DNA of 64,000 nt from Candidatus Vagococcus giribetii (GTDB lineage: Bacteria > Bacillota > Bacilli > Lactobacillales > Vagococcaceae): contig NZ_JAFLVX010000015.1 in assembly GCF_017316185.1 (NCBI RefSeq), forward strand, positions 1 to 64,000, given 5' to 3'. Position numbers and translations under genes: made by a program. The notes beneath the pieces were generated by a model. That model did no database searches. It was not told the DNA's origin and saw only the letters and a program-made list of their open reading frames with translations. Below are positions 41,339 to 51,929 of the stretch, piece after piece; position 1 is the first letter of the stretch; each line of letters opens with the position of its first letter.

Positions 41339-42478
41339 TTACTTACTAATCATACCATATTTTAAAGGAAGCCACAGAATTTCATACTTAAAAGTAGTAG
41401 TTGAATTAACTTTTTTTACCAAAAAATAAGTTTTCCCCTCCACTCGTACCAGTCCTTGATTTCTTAAATAAGTTAAATACAAAGATAAACAGTAGCTCAA
41501 TAATTTGTCCTCTCCTACTAAAACAAACACAGGAAATGAATACTCTTCTTTAATAAATAATAGTATTTCTTCTAAATTGCCTTTTCCTTTGTCTAACAAA
41601 TAGGTATGAAGTAGAAAACGCAAAATTAACTCTTCTTCCATTAATAAAGGTGTTAAAAAACTTGGAAAAAAATACAGATCACTTATCTCTCTTAAGTTAT
41701 GCCCTTTTTCATAAAAAAATGACTGAAGCAACATGATTTTTGGTTGCTTTAAATTAAGTTGTTGATTCCATTTTTTCTGTTGCTCGTTGTAATTCTTACT
41801 CGATAACGTCCGCCAATTTTCTTTCATCAGCTGCTTATTAGGAAAAGCCAATATATCTATTAAAGACGTGTGATGTAAAGAAAAGTAACGCCGCTTATAA
41901 ACTAACTCTAGTGGTAGCTTTGTCAAAAAATAATCCAGATAAATTGTTTCTTTTGTCACATCAAGCTCCCACATATAAAAACCACTGCTCACTGAAAAAT
42001 AGATAAACTGTTTTTGAAGAGTAGATAAGTGCTTCTTGAGATGAAAGTTGTTACCTAATAACCAAACGACTTGGTAATCATGAGCTAAATAAGCTTCACT
42101 TCGCTCTTTAAATCGTTCAATAGAAAGAGAGCTACACTGAAATTCAATGGCAATCTTTCCATTGATTAATACATCTGGTCGTTGTTGTAACTCTGGCAAA
42201 TAAGCCTCTACCTCATAAGGAATCCCGTAAGTCTCACAATTAGTCGCAATGAGTGTTTTCCCTTTTAGATGTTCTTCGGATTCATTTTCCGAAAATGCCT
42301 CACACATTTGTCTAGCTTTGTGGGCAAAATGAGGCCTGATAACTTGTCCATTTTTTATAATCACTTCACTGTGACAAGCCGAACAAAACCACTGCTCTTT
42401 CTTATAGTCATTTATTTCTTCTTGTGTGAGACGCGAAAGATTCACTCGTTCTTTCAAATGATTTTCTGCTACTAGCAC
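41339..42478 (-). CDS. coiA: Competence protein CoiA
   Basis: A 379-residue protein of the CoiA family, needed for recombination of transforming DNA with the chromosome in streptococci. It has an N-terminal zinc ribbon (Cys32, Cys35, WFCSACHSEVI, RPHFAHK) and a nuclease-like domain around 60-150, LPELQQRPDVLINGKIAIEFQCSSLSIERFKERSEAY, with the PD-(D/E)xK-type residues D (RPD) and E-Q (EFQ). The C-terminus is poorly conserved. Together with recA and cinA in this window it hints at a competence repertoire, but no late-competence DNA uptake genes are seen here. Confidence 0.88.
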   Translation of the reverse strand: MLVAENHLKERVNLSRLTQEEINDYKKEQWFCSACHSEVIIKNGQVIRPHFAHKARQMCEAFSENESEEHLKGKTLIATNCETYGIPYEVEAYLPELQQRPDVLINGKIAIEFQCSSLSIERFKERSEAYLAHDYQVVWLLGNNFHLKKHLSTLQKQFIYFSVSSGFYMWELDVTKETIYLDYFLTKLPLELVYKRRYFSLHHTSLIDILAFPNKQLMKENWRTLSSKNYNEQQKKWNQQLNLKQPKIMLLQSFFYEKGHNLREISDLYFFPSFLTPLLMEEELILRFLLHTYLLDKGKGNLEEILLFIKEEYSFPVFVLVGEDKLLSYCLSLYLTYLRNQGLVRVEGKTYFLVKKVNSTTTFKYEILWLPLKYGMISK

Positions 42479-42585
42479 ATTCAGTCACCTCGCTTCACCT
42501 AAAATATTCGTCAGATATGAAAAGTTACTTGAAATTTATCACCTAGTCCTTGATACTGATAGATAAGATAAGGAGGGACACTCGT

Positions 42586-43737
42586 ATGTACGATACATTA
42601 AAACAAGACATTATTAATGTTAGTAAAGAAATTGGCATCGATAAAATTGGCTTTACCTCAGCTGAGCCCTTCGACCACTTGAAGGCAAGCCTCCTAGAAC
42701 AGAAAGAAAATAAGCATACAACTGGTTTTGAACACCAAAATATTGATGAGCGCCTCTATCCTGAGTTGATTTTTGATCAACCAAAATCCATTATCTCAAT
42801 TGCTCTTGCGTATCCTTCTCGTATGAATTCACGACCTGAAAAAATTCGCGGAGAAAAACGAGGTAAATTTGCCCGAGCTTCATGGGGAACAGACTACCAT
42901 AATATTTTGAAAGACCGTATGGAGAAGTTAATTGATAAGATAAAAGAGCTTGGGGATAACAATCCTGAGTTAACTTTTAAACCCATGGTAGATACTGGTG
43001 AATTGATTGATGTTGTTGTCGCCCAACGAGCTGGTCTTGGCTTTATTGGGAAAAATGGTTTACTGATTACTGAAGAATTCGGTTCTTATGTTTACTTAGG
43101 GGAAATCATTACTAACATTCCTTTTGCACCTGATACACCAAAAGAAAACCAATGCGGCTCTTGCACGAAATGTATCGACCAATGCCCCACTTCTGCCCTT
43201 TTAGGGGACGGCCGAATGAATGGGCAACGTTGTTTGTCTTATCAAACCCAAACCAAAGGCATGATGCCAGAAGAGTTTCGACCAAAGATTCGAACCATTA
43301 TTTATGGTTGTGACATCTGTCAGGAAGTCTGTCCTTTTAACAAAGGAAAAAATTCTCATTTTCATGATGAGATGGAGCCTGATCCTGAAGTCGTTCAACC
43401 CTTATTAAAACCACTTTTGACAATTTCTAATAAAGAATTCAAAGAAAAATTCGGTTATCTCGCAGGCTCTTGGCGCGGTAAAAAACCAATTCAACGAAAT
43501 GCTATTATCGCTTTAACTAATGCAAGAGATAAAACAGCTATTCCTAATATTTTGAGATGTTTAGAAGAAGATCCACGTCCCGTGATTCGTGGAACAGCTG
43601 CCTGGTCACTAGGCATACTTGGTAAAGGAAACGAGGAAGTCCTTTTATTCCTACAAGAGAAAGTCGAAAAAGAACAAGATGAAGAAGCACTTGCTGAATT
43701 AAACAAAGCAATAGCTAATCTAAAAAGCGCTGATTAA
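42586..43737 (+). CDS. queG: Epoxyqueuosine reductase QueG
   Basis: Last enzyme of queuosine synthesis: reduces epoxyqueuosine in tRNA using a cobalamin and two 4Fe-4S clusters. The 383-residue protein has an N-terminal B12-binding domain (1-150), the clusters [12 protein letters not shown] near 190 and [12 protein letters not shown] near 243, and C-terminal HEAT-like repeats (from about 300, [25 protein letters not shown]). The ATG at 42586 follows AAGGAGGG. With queT it shows that the organism completes queuosine from salvaged preQ1; the genes queC-queF are not in this window. Confidence 0.95.
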   Translation: MYDTLKQDIINVSKEIGIDKIGFTSAEPFDHLKASLLEQKENKHTTGFEHQNIDERLYPELIFDQPKSIISIALAYPSRMNSRPEKIRGEKRGKFARASWGTDYHNILKDRMEKLIDKIKELGDNNPELTFKPMVDTGELIDVVVAQRAGLGFIGKNGLLITEEFGSYVYLGEIITNIPFAPDTPKENQCGSCTKCIDQCPTSALLGDGRMNGQRCLSYQTQTKGMMPEEFRPKIRTIIYGCDICQEVCPFNKGKNSHFHDEMEPDPEVVQPLLKPLLTISNKEFKEKFGYLAGSWRGKKPIQRNAIIALTNARDKTAIPNILRCLEEDPRPVIRGTAAWSLGILGKGNEEVLLFLQEKVEKEQDEEALAELNKAIANLKSAD

Positions 43738-43767
43738 TCCCCTAGTAGGTTAATCAGCGTTTTTTAT
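43728..43767 (+). terminator. queG terminator
   Basis: CGCTGATTAA (43728-43737), overlapping the end of queG, pairs with TTAATCAGCG (43750-43759) and is followed by TTTTTT. Confidence 0.88.
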
Positions 43768-43785
43768 TGATATGTTTAAGTCCAT

Positions 43786-43820
43786 AAAAAAAGTACCTAG
43801 CCGTTACAAGACTAGGTACT
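43786..43820 (-). terminator. Minus-strand terminator
   Basis: AGTACCTAG (43792-43800) pairs with CTAGGTACT (43812-43820); on the minus strand seven Ts follow. It would stop minus transcripts from the genes at 44022-44884, though these end 200 bases upstream of it. Confidence 0.75.
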
Positions 43821-43831
43821 AAAAGGAGTTG

Positions 43832-43858
43832 TTTATTTACTTTGGAGGAGTAAATAAA
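43832..43858 (+). promoter_or_regulatory. Hairpin presenting a ribosome site in its loop
   Basis: TTTATTTAC (43832-43840) and GTAAATAAA (43850-43858) are a perfect 9-bp inverted repeat; the loop is TTTGGAGGA, the ribosome site of the small frame that starts at 43859. The ATG follows the stem directly. Confidence 0.6.
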
Positions 43859-43918
43859 ATGAAAAAGTTTGTTAGGGTTGTTTTGTTGGTATGTATAAAG
43901 AATACAATTCAACTATGA
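43859..43918 (+). CDS. Possible 19-residue peptide
   Basis: A short frame reads MKKFVRVVLLVCIKNTIQL and ends at TGA. A strong GGAGGAG site lies nine bases upstream, in the loop of the hairpin described above. The N-terminus is signal-peptide-like (MKK, then hydrophobic VVLLVCI). It may be the stub of a lost secreted protein, a leader peptide or a true small peptide. No promoter is evident and the TGA closes it early; nothing downstream in the same frame continues it. Low confidence as a functional gene. Confidence 0.35.
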   Translation: MKKFVRVVLLVCIKNTIQL

Positions 43919-44021
43919 ACAATTAACTCTTAAGTTATTTCTTTTTTATGAATTTAGTTGTAAGAAATAGTAACCACCTAAAATTTAGATACTAACATAA
44001 TGTTTATTTTCCAAAAAACTT

Positions 44022-44381
44022 TTAGTAAAAACATAAATAATGAAACATACACATGTAAATAAATATTGGTATCACTATTATAGGAATAGTAAATAAAAAC
44101 ATAGCTTCATTTGAACCTACTATGCCAGAAAAGAATAGTATCAAAAATAAAGCTATTAGAACTCCCATTACTTTAATCACATTCTTTTGATACATAGTAT
44201 CTTTAACTTTAAAAGATACTAAACATATTAATAACGTCACAATAACTAAGACATAGCCGATTAATTGATTGTCATCACATTTTATCCCTATACCATAACC
44301 TGTCGCAAAAACTAAAGATAAAAAATAAACAATATCATACACTAAAGTTAATACGACAATTTGCCAATAGTCTTTTCTCAT
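44022..44381 (-). CDS. Small integral membrane protein, unknown
   Basis: A 119-residue protein with four predicted membrane helices (about 8-30, 40-60, 70-88, 92-115) and short loops. No family is recognised. It begins MRKDYWQIVVLTLVYDIVYF with AGGGG upstream and starts 14 bases after the YbaK/ProX gene, so the two are probably co-transcribed. The 200 bases downstream to the terminator at 43786-43820 hold no clear gene on this strand. Confidence 0.6.
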   Translation of the reverse strand: MRKDYWQIVVLTLVYDIVYFLSLVFATGYGIGIKCDDNQLIGYVLVIVTLLICLVSFKVKDTMYQKNVIKVMGVLIALFLILFFSGIVGSNEAMFLFTIPIIVIPIFIYMCMFHYLCFY

Positions 44382-44395
44382 AAGCTAACCCCTTG

Positions 44396-44884
44396 CTAAA
44401 GCTCGACAATTGAATAATCATAACCAAAACTATCTAAAAACTTAAACACATCCTCTGTGTTAAGGAATATCGTTTTGGTATTCACATTCGGATGAAAACT
44501 CATACGTTTTTCTTCTGTAATTTCTTTATCAATGTAGACTTTGATATCTTTTTCTTCGTTATTCAACAAACCAAATATAGAAACAACTCCTGTTGGTAAC
44601 TTCATTTTTTCCATCAAGCTATCGGTGGACGCCATCTTAATTCGTTTTTCCTCAGTTATCTCTTTTAACACTTCCATGTCCAAACGTTTTTGGTCATCCA
44701 TAATCACCAAATAGTACGTCGTCTTTTTCTTGTTGGTTAAAAACATTGATTTTGTGCGGACACCTTCAATTCCCTCAATATAACCATCTGCCTCTTCTGT
44801 GGTTAACGCTGGAGGATGTTCGACTATTTCAAAAGGGATAGTTAACTCATCTAAAGTAGTTGCCACTAATTCATATAGACTCAA
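44396..44884 (-). CDS. YbaK/ProX-type aminoacyl-tRNA deacylase
   Basis: A 162-residue protein of the YbaK/aminoacyl-tRNA-associated domain, which hydrolyses mischarged tRNA, mostly Ala-tRNAPro (ProX) or Cys-tRNAPro (YbaK). IPFEIVEHPPALTTEEADGYIEGIEGVRTKSMFLTNKKKTTYYLVIMDDQKRLD contains the typical K-x-x-L-D/KSMFL region and the deacylase pocket. The start is TTG at 44884: GAAGGAG sits eight bases upstream, and the ATG ten codons earlier overlaps the predicted transcription start of an extended -10 promoter. The result is the normal length for ProX. Confidence 0.82.
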   Translation of the reverse strand: MSLYELVATTLDELTIPFEIVEHPPALTTEEADGYIEGIEGVRTKSMFLTNKKKTTYYLVIMDDQKRLDMEVLKEITEEKRIKMASTDSLMEKMKLPTGVVSIFGLLNNEEKDIKVYIDKEITEEKRMSFHPNVNTKTIFLNTEDVFKFLDSFGYDYSIVEL

Positions 44885-44912
44885 ATCACTCACTCCTTCA
44901 CTTGTTTCATTC

Positions 44913-44921
44913 ATTATACCA
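44913..44921 (-). promoter_or_regulatory. Extended -10 promoter for the deacylase gene
   Basis: TGGTATAAT on the minus strand, TATAAT at 44918-44913, with an extended -10 TGn. Start near 44906, only about 20 bases before the TTG, which supports that start. Confidence 0.6.
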
Positions 44922-45049
44922 TCTTTATTTAGATTTCTAAGTAGTGTATTAATAAAACTAGTCTTAAAAGATAATGTTAAACACACAAATCCTTCCCTAG
45001 CAAATTAGGTTGATAAAAAAATGATACAATTGATCTTAGGAGGGATGAC

Positions 45050-45667
45050 ATGAACCAATCTTTAAGAACTATTTATTCAACACACCATCATACTTATCCA
45101 TTAAAAGAAAACATTCGCTTCGAGCTAGCGCATGGATATAATGCCACTTATTATGGTCAAGTAGCTCATAATAAGCAGATTGATGCAGTTGAAAACGGTA
45201 AAAAAAGAGCTCTTACTTTATTTCACGACATTTTCAAGTATTCGGAAACCATTCAGATGATTTTTTTTATTTCTCATAATTCATCTAAAAGTAACATAAA
45301 AAAATATTTGTACAAAAACGAGTTCAAGGTAATTGATAGTTTTGTCACTAATTCTTGGGAGGACTACTATGAAGGTCTAACAACTGTTTTGGTAACAGAA
45401 ACAGCCAAAAGTAATATCAGAATAACAAAGGTAATCGATGGCATTTGTTATGAAGATTTTTATAGACATGGCAAATTAAGAATTAGAAACCCCTTTGTTT
45501 TTTACAATGCCAAAGACAATATTATTCTTAATATATACGATGATCGAGGGTGCGATGTTTGGTCAGATAATTTGAAAAGACAAAAAGAACTGTTTAACCA
45601 CTATTATTCTTGGATACTAGATTATGACAAAGAAAATATCTCTCGTTTTTATAATTCAATCGAATAG
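45050..45667 (+). CDS. DUF3885 domain protein
   Basis: A 205-residue soluble protein of unknown function. It ends with the DUF3885 signature: NIILNIYDDRGCDVWSDN near 165-181, then LFNHYYSWILDYDKENISRFYNSIE. The first half has EIRFELAHGYN-like composition and EDYYEGLTTVLV. DUF3885 proteins are scattered in Firmicutes, sometimes beside toxin-immunity genes, but no partner is visible here. ATG follows AGGAGGG. A terminator closes the unit. Confidence 0.72.
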   Translation: MNQSLRTIYSTHHHTYPLKENIRFELAHGYNATYYGQVAHNKQIDAVENGKKRALTLFHDIFKYSETIQMIFFISHNSSKSNIKKYLYKNEFKVIDSFVTNSWEDYYEGLTTVLVTETAKSNIRITKVIDGICYEDFYRHGKLRIRNPFVFYNAKDNIILNIYDDRGCDVWSDNLKRQKELFNHYYSWILDYDKENISRFYNSIE

Positions 45668-45682
45668 ATAATCTACAAAACA

Positions 45683-45713
45683 AAAAAAGAATCCCCAAAA
45701 AGGATTCTTTTTT
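45683..45713. terminator. Terminator between DUF3885 and ABC-F genes
   Basis: AAAAGAATCC (45685-45694) pairs with GGATTCTTTT (45702-45711), with extra A/T pairs at the base. It serves both convergent genes. Confidence 0.86.
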
Positions 45714-45722
45714 CACTATTAA

Positions 45723-47663
45723 CTAAAACTCTTCTAGAGCAATCGATGCTTCTTCCCATGCTTCTAACAACTCTTCTTGCTTAGCAAACTTTTGATTCAA
45801 CGAATCATTGAGTTGTTGTAAAACAGCATGATCTTCTAAGTTTTCAGGTAAGCCCATCTCTTCTTGTAAGGCTTCAATAGATTCTTCTAATTCATGCATT
45901 TCTTTTTCAAGTGCCTCAACTTGTCTCGTTAAGGTGCGTTGTTCTCTTTGTTTTTGCTTGTCTAACTCAAAATTTTTCTTTGTTTCTGTCTTTACTTCAG
46001 AGACTACTTCTTGCGTTTCTTCATCTAATAATTCTTTTAATTGCTCTTCTTCTAATTTCTTCTCCAAATAGTAATCATAGTTACCATGATATAGCTTACT
46101 ACCTGTCTCAGATAATTCTAAAATACTTGTAGCAATTCGGTTGATGAAGTAACGGTCATGGGAAACAAATAGCAATGTCCCCTCGTAATCAATCAACGCG
46201 TTTTCTAATACTTCTTTACTATCAATATCCAAATGGTTCGTTGGCTCATCAAGAATTAAAAAGTTGTCCTTATTCATCGATAACTTCGCTAGGGCTACTC
46301 TTGCTTTTTCTCCCCCACTTAATAATGGTATAGTCTTCTTCACATCTTCTCCTGAGAAAAGGAAACTACCTAAAACTGTTCTGATTTCTTTTTCAGGAAT
46401 CGTTGGGTGTTCAGACCATAGTTCTTCTAAAATTGTCTGACGAGAACTTAAGTTGGCTTGTTCTTGGTCGTAATACCCAATAGTAACGTGATGACCTATT
46501 TTTTGTGTTCCTCGAATAAAAGGAATCACCTCAATAATTGACTTCAATAATGTTGATTTCCCAACACCATTTGGTCCAATTAAGGCAATCGCTTCTTGCT
46601 TACGCAGTTGAAAATCAATAGGCTCACAAAGAACTTTTTCTCCGTAACCAATCGCTCCTTGAGTGATTTCTAATACTTCTCGACCAGATTCTCTTTCAAT
46701 GCCAAATAAGAAGTTAGCCGATTTTTCGTCTCCTTGAGGGCGATCCATACGGTCCATTTTTTCTAATTGTTTACGACGACTTTGAGCACGCTTAGTAGTT
46801 GAAGCACGAACTAAATTACGTGCCACAAAATCTTCTAACTTATTAATTTCAACTTGTTGCTTCTCGTACTCTTTCCATTCACGTTCTAAACGCTCTGCTT
46901 TTTGAGCCAAATAACGTGTGTAGTTGCCTTTATAGTGACTCATTTTTTGACGACTAATCTCATACACTTCTTGGACAATCTTATCTAAAAAGTAACGGTC
47001 ATGGGAAACCATCAAAAGAGCTCCACGGTAATTTTGTAAATAGTTTTCTAACCAACTTAACGTCTCAATGTCCAAATGGTTCGTTGGCTCATCTAAAATA
47101 AGTAGGTTTGGCTTTTCCAACAGTAATTTAGCTAAGGCTAATCTGGTTTTTTGTCCCCCAGATAAATTACTAATCAAGTGATCATAATAACTTTCATCAA
47201 ATCTAAACCCATGTAAGACAGATTTGATTTCTGATTCGTAACCATAACCGTTTAACTCATTAAATTCATGTTGCAGACGGTCATAGTCTTTTAAAAGTTG
47301 CTCATAAGACTGACTATCACTGTCCGTTGCCTTTTCTGACATCTCAATTTCTAAAAATCTTAATCGTTCTTCCATCTTTCGAACAGGATCGAACACACTA
47401 AGCATTTCTTCCCAAATAGTTTTAGTTGACTCTAATCCTGTATGCTGATCTAAATAACCGATTGTAAGTTCTTTAGTTGTTGAAATCGTACCTAAATCAG
47501 GTTCTTCGATTCTTGCTAGTATCTTCAAGAACGTTGATTTTCCTGTCCCATTGCGTCCAACTAAGGCAATACGACTTCGATCTTGAATTTCCATATGCAT
47601 GTTTTGAAATAACACATCATCACCAAAGAGACGTGCCACTTGATTGGCTTGTAATAAAATCAT
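45723..47663 (-). CDS. ABC-F family ATPase, YdiF type
   Basis: A 646-residue cytosolic protein with two ATP-binding cassettes and no membrane part. Cassette 1: GRNGTGKST near 35, LSGGQKTRLALAKLLLEKPNLLILDEPTNHLD near 155-185. Linker with KKAERLEREWKEYEKQQ and RASTTKRAQSRRKQLEKMDR near 265-290. Cassette 2: GPNGVGKSTLLK near 350 and LSGGEKARVALAKLSMNKDNFLILDEPTNHLD. A coiled-coil C-terminal extension follows. ABC-F proteins act on the ribosome; YdiF is the syntenic relative beside rex and groESL. Antibiotic resistance is not implied. ATG at 47663 follows GGAG. Confidence 0.92.
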   Translation of the reverse strand: MILLQANQVARLFGDDVLFQNMHMEIQDRSRIALVGRNGTGKSTFLKILARIEEPDLGTISTTKELTIGYLDQHTGLESTKTIWEEMLSVFDPVRKMEERLRFLEIEMSEKATDSDSQSYEQLLKDYDRLQHEFNELNGYGYESEIKSVLHGFRFDESYYDHLISNLSGGQKTRLALAKLLLEKPNLLILDEPTNHLDIETLSWLENYLQNYRGALLMVSHDRYFLDKIVQEVYEISRQKMSHYKGNYTRYLAQKAERLEREWKEYEKQQVEINKLEDFVARNLVRASTTKRAQSRRKQLEKMDRMDRPQGDEKSANFLFGIERESGREVLEITQGAIGYGEKVLCEPIDFQLRKQEAIALIGPNGVGKSTLLKSIIEVIPFIRGTQKIGHHVTIGYYDQEQANLSSRQTILEELWSEHPTIPEKEIRTVLGSFLFSGEDVKKTIPLLSGGEKARVALAKLSMNKDNFLILDEPTNHLDIDSKEVLENALIDYEGTLLFVSHDRYFINRIATSILELSETGSKLYHGNYDYYLEKKLEEEQLKELLDEETQEVVSEVKTETKKNFELDKQKQREQRTLTRQVEALEKEMHELEESIEALQEEMGLPENLEDHAVLQQLNDSLNQKFAKQEELLEAWEEASIALEEF

Positions 47664-47849
47664 AACCTTCTCCACCTTTAATATACTGAGCATAGTTTAT
47701 CACAGTTAGCAGTTATTTATAAAGTTCATTTGTGATAAAGCCCGTCATTCTCAAGCTAATAAATTGCTTTTAGCTTCTTCTAACTGTATTCTAGGTAAGT
47801 GAAGTTTATAACAATGAGACAGTTTTTATAATTAAGTGAGGGAAAAATA

Positions 47850-48494
47850 ATGAGAGAAACAACTATTCCAAAGGCAACGGCTAAACGTTTACCTTTATAC
47901 TATCGATACCTAAAATTTTTATTTGATTCAGGAAAGAAAAAAGTATCTTCTACTGAACTAAGCGAAGCTGTGAAAGTGGATAGTGCTACTATCCGTCGTG
48001 ACTTTTCTTACTTTGGTGAGCTTGGTAAACGTGGTTATGGCTATGATGTGGAAAGTTTAATGAATTTCTTTGCCAAAACATTAAACGAAGATGAATTAAC
48101 AAACGTTGCACTAATCGGTGTTGGTAACATGGGACGTGCCCTTGTTAACTACCGTTTCCATCAAAGTGATAGCATTCGCATTAGCGCTGCTTTTGATGTG
48201 AAAGAAGATATTGTTGGTCGTATTATTGATGGTGTGCCTGTCTACGCATCAGATGAAATGGTTCAACAAATCAAAGAACAACATATTGAAGTAGCTATCT
48301 TAACCGTACCAACTGACTACGCTCAAGAAAATGCTGATTTATTAGTTGAAGCAGGTGTGAAGGGGATTATGAACTTTACCCCTGTTAGATTAAATGTACC
48401 AGAACATGTTCAAATCCAAAATGTGGATTTAACAAATGAAATGCAAACACTAATCTACTTCTTATCTCATTACAAAGAAGACGATAACGAATAA
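47850..48494 (+). CDS. rex: Redox-sensing transcriptional repressor Rex
   Basis: A 214-residue winged-helix repressor that binds DNA at low NADH and lets go at high NADH, controlling fermentation and respiration genes. The N-terminal winged helix shows [55 protein letters not shown]; the Rossmann domain has [15 protein letters not shown] near 91-105 and AAFDV for NADH, with the typical C-terminal [17 protein letters not shown] with GTGAGG upstream. adhE in this window is a probable target. It lies divergent from the ABC-F gene. Confidence 0.96.
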   Translation: MRETTIPKATAKRLPLYYRYLKFLFDSGKKKVSSTELSEAVKVDSATIRRDFSYFGELGKRGYGYDVESLMNFFAKTLNEDELTNVALIGVGNMGRALVNYRFHQSDSIRISAAFDVKEDIVGRIIDGVPVYASDEMVQQIKEQHIEVAILTVPTDYAQENADLLVEAGVKGIMNFTPVRLNVPEHVQIQNVDLTNEMQTLIYFLSHYKEDDNE

Positions 48495-48532
48495 AAAATA
48501 AGAGGCCGACATTTGAGTCGGCCTCTTATTTT
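48495..48532. terminator. Terminator between rex and the CPBP protease gene
   Basis: A perfect 16-bp inverted repeat AAAATAAGAGGCCGAC (48495-48510) and its complement (48517-48532). Bidirectional. Confidence 0.92.
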
Positions 48533-49175
48533 ACTTAACAAAGAGTAGTTGCAGCACAATGACCAAGGTATTCATACCTGCATGGGCAATGATAGAAGTT
48601 AAAATCGAACCTGTTTTTCTATAGATTAAGAAAAACAAGAAGCCTAACCCACCATAAACTAAGTAATGACCATCGACATGCATCACTGCAAACAAAGCAG
48701 AGCTAATAATTGCTGATAACCAGATATTTAACTTTTGATTTAACCAATTAATCAAACTAAAACGGAAAACAAATTCTTCCATAATAGGTCCAGCAATCGT
48801 TACTGCGATAATAAAGAAAGGTGAACTTTTGATAATCGCTGTAATATCAGCTGTATTTTGTGAACCCATAGGTTGATTAAAGACAACAATTTCAATCATA
48901 GCAAGTATGCTTTGCAAGAAAAAACTACCAATAATCAAAACAAGACCCAAACTAATAATCAGTCCATAGTCATCTTTTTCTCTAGATAAAGTGGCTTCTT
49001 TGTTTGTTTTTAAATTAATCATAGATAAAACAACAGCCCCTAACACATACATGATTGCAGTTAAATTCGGGATAGCTGTTTTTGGAATAAAGGGCAAGAT
49101 ACTAAATAGCAATGGACTTTGTAAGGCACACAAAAAACCGAAAATAGTCCAGATTGTATTCTTATTAATAGACAT
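48531..49175 (-). CDS. CPBP family intramembrane glutamic endopeptidase
   Basis: A 214-residue membrane protein with six or seven helices of the CPBP (CAAX protease and bacteriocin-processing) family. The EExxR motif is present as AGPIMEEFVFRFSLIN near 130-146, followed by a second conserved block with LFAVMH near 165 and a His in IIAHAGMNTLVI. YdiL of Bacillus occupies the same place between rex and groES. ATG at 49175 follows AGGAGG. The substrate is unknown. Confidence 0.87.
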   Translation of the reverse strand: MSINKNTIWTIFGFLCALQSPLLFSILPFIPKTAIPNLTAIMYVLGAVVLSMINLKTNKEATLSREKDDYGLIISLGLVLIIGSFFLQSILAMIEIVVFNQPMGSQNTADITAIIKSSPFFIIAVTIAGPIMEEFVFRFSLINWLNQKLNIWLSAIISSALFAVMHVDGHYLVYGGLGFLFFLIYRKTGSILTSIIAHAGMNTLVIVLQLLFVK

Positions 49176-49242
49176 AGTAAACCTCCTAAGCATTTGTCTT
49201 TATTTATGATAACACACATAGCAGAATTCATTAGCATAATTC

Positions 49243-49271
49243 TTGCAAAACAACAAAAAAATAGGTATGAT
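49243..49271 (+). promoter_or_regulatory. groESL promoter
   Basis: TTGCAA, 17-base spacer, TATGAT. The CIRCE element follows by 11 bases. Confidence 0.82.
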
Positions 49272-49282
49272 GATTAAGTAAG

Positions 49283-49309
49283 TTAGCACTCAATATTAAC
49301 GAGTGCTAA
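49283..49309 (+). promoter_or_regulatory. CIRCE element (HrcA operator)
   Basis: TTAGCACTC-N9-GAGTGCTAA, a perfect match to the CIRCE consensus, downstream of the promoter and 38 bases before groES. HrcA, not in this window, would repress groESL at normal temperature. Confidence 0.98.
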
Positions 49310-49347
49310 CAATTAACATTATTCTTTATTTTATGGAGGGATATCAA

Positions 49348-49632
49348 TTGTTAAAACCATTAGGAGATCGCGTTATTATTGAAATCAAAGAGGAAGTTGA
49401 GCAAACAGCAGGAAGTTTCCTACTAACGTCAGCTTCTAAGGAAAAATCTCAAACAGGCGTTGTCATCGCTGTTGGCGAAGGACGTGTCTTAGAAAACGGC
49501 ACAAAATTACCTGTTGAAGTAGCCGTTAACCAAACAGTTATGTTTGAAAAATATGCAGGTCAAGAAGTGAAGTACGATGGTAAAGAATTACTAATCGTTC
49601 ATGAAAAAGACATTATTGCAATCGTTGAATAA
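49348..49632 (+). CDS. groES: Co-chaperonin GroES
   Basis: A 94-residue subunit of the heptameric lid on GroEL. LKPLGDRVIIEIKEEVEQTAGSFLLTSASKEKSQTGVVIAVG covers the N-terminal strand and the mobile loop. The start is TTG at 49348: GGAGG lies eight bases upstream and the product has the normal 94-residue length, whereas the ATG 15 bases earlier would place the ribosome site inside the gene. It precedes groEL by 22 bases. Confidence 0.95.
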   Translation: MLKPLGDRVIIEIKEEVEQTAGSFLLTSASKEKSQTGVVIAVGEGRVLENGTKLPVEVAVNQTVMFEKYAGQEVKYDGKELLIVHEKDIIAIVE

Positions 49633-49648
49633 AAAAATTATGAGGTGA

Positions 49649-51280
<1,632 letters not shown>

Positions 51281-51312
51281 TTTTTAGTTTTAAATTTACA
51301 TCGATATAAAAC

Positions 51313-51348
51313 AACCCCACATGAGATTAAATTCCTCATGTGGGGTTT
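51313..51348 (+). terminator. groESL terminator
   Basis: AACCCCACATGAG (51313-51325) pairs with CTCATGTGGGGTTT (51335-51348). Confidence 0.88.
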
Positions 51349-51554
51349 CTTGTCATTTATTTTTATAAGCAATCCTACAATTTGCTCATCATAATAATAA
51401 CTACTAGTAAATAGCATTTCTTCTTCCATCGATGATTTGTCTATTTATTTGAAATCTCTCGTTTCTTCAAAAGTAGCCCCTGATAAATCTATCAATTAAA
51501 CATTTATATATTCTTTGTATGATACAATAGTAACGTCTGAAAGAGGTGACTATT

Positions 51555-51755
51555 ATGATAATCCTAGAATCAACTATTACTTGTCCTGTTTGTCATAAAC
51601 AAACAACTGAGACGATGCCAACTGATTCTTGTATGTATTTTTACGAATGCCCACATTGTCAAACACGACTAAAATCTCTTGAAGGAGATTGTTGTGTCTT
51701 TTGTTCATACGGAACAATACCTTGTCCACCACTACAACAAGAAGATAACAAATAA
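51555..51755 (+). CDS. GDCCVxC domain protein
   Basis: A 66-residue Cys-rich protein that matches the GDCCVxC family by TCPVCHK near 8 and GDCCVFCSYGTIPCPP near 45-60. Eight cysteines suggest zinc or other metal binding. Some relatives are selenoproteins with Sec at one of these positions; here all are Cys. Function unknown; relatives are often linked to mercury or heavy-metal genes, but the neighbour here is a MerR-type pair on the other strand. ATG at 51555 follows AGAGG with eight bases; an upstream GTG is less likely. Confidence 0.8.
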   Translation: MIILESTITCPVCHKQTTETMPTDSCMYFYECPHCQTRLKSLEGDCCVFCSYGTIPCPPLQQEDNK

Positions 51756-51929
51756 ACCACTTGATTGATTTTCAAGTGGTTTTTATTTATTACATTAATT
51801 GTCATACAAATCACACTATAACTACTAGTATCATAAATAGTTCGAACTAATACTATCAACTCATCTAAATAGTTCAATTGGAATACCTCTATCAATTTGC
51901 TACACCTCTTATTTTTTCACCTTACTAAA

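Noticed and set aside
43786-43820. Hairpin as a promoter-proximal switch for the 19-residue peptide
   Set aside because: The T-run is on the minus strand, so it fits a minus-strand terminator better.
45723-47663. ABC-F gene as an antibiotic resistance determinant
   Set aside because: Synteny with rex and groESL and the YdiF-like linker point to a housekeeping ABC-F.
49333-49348. ATG 15 bases before the groES TTG as start
   Set aside because: It would put the GGAGG ribosome site inside the gene and lengthen a 94-residue family.
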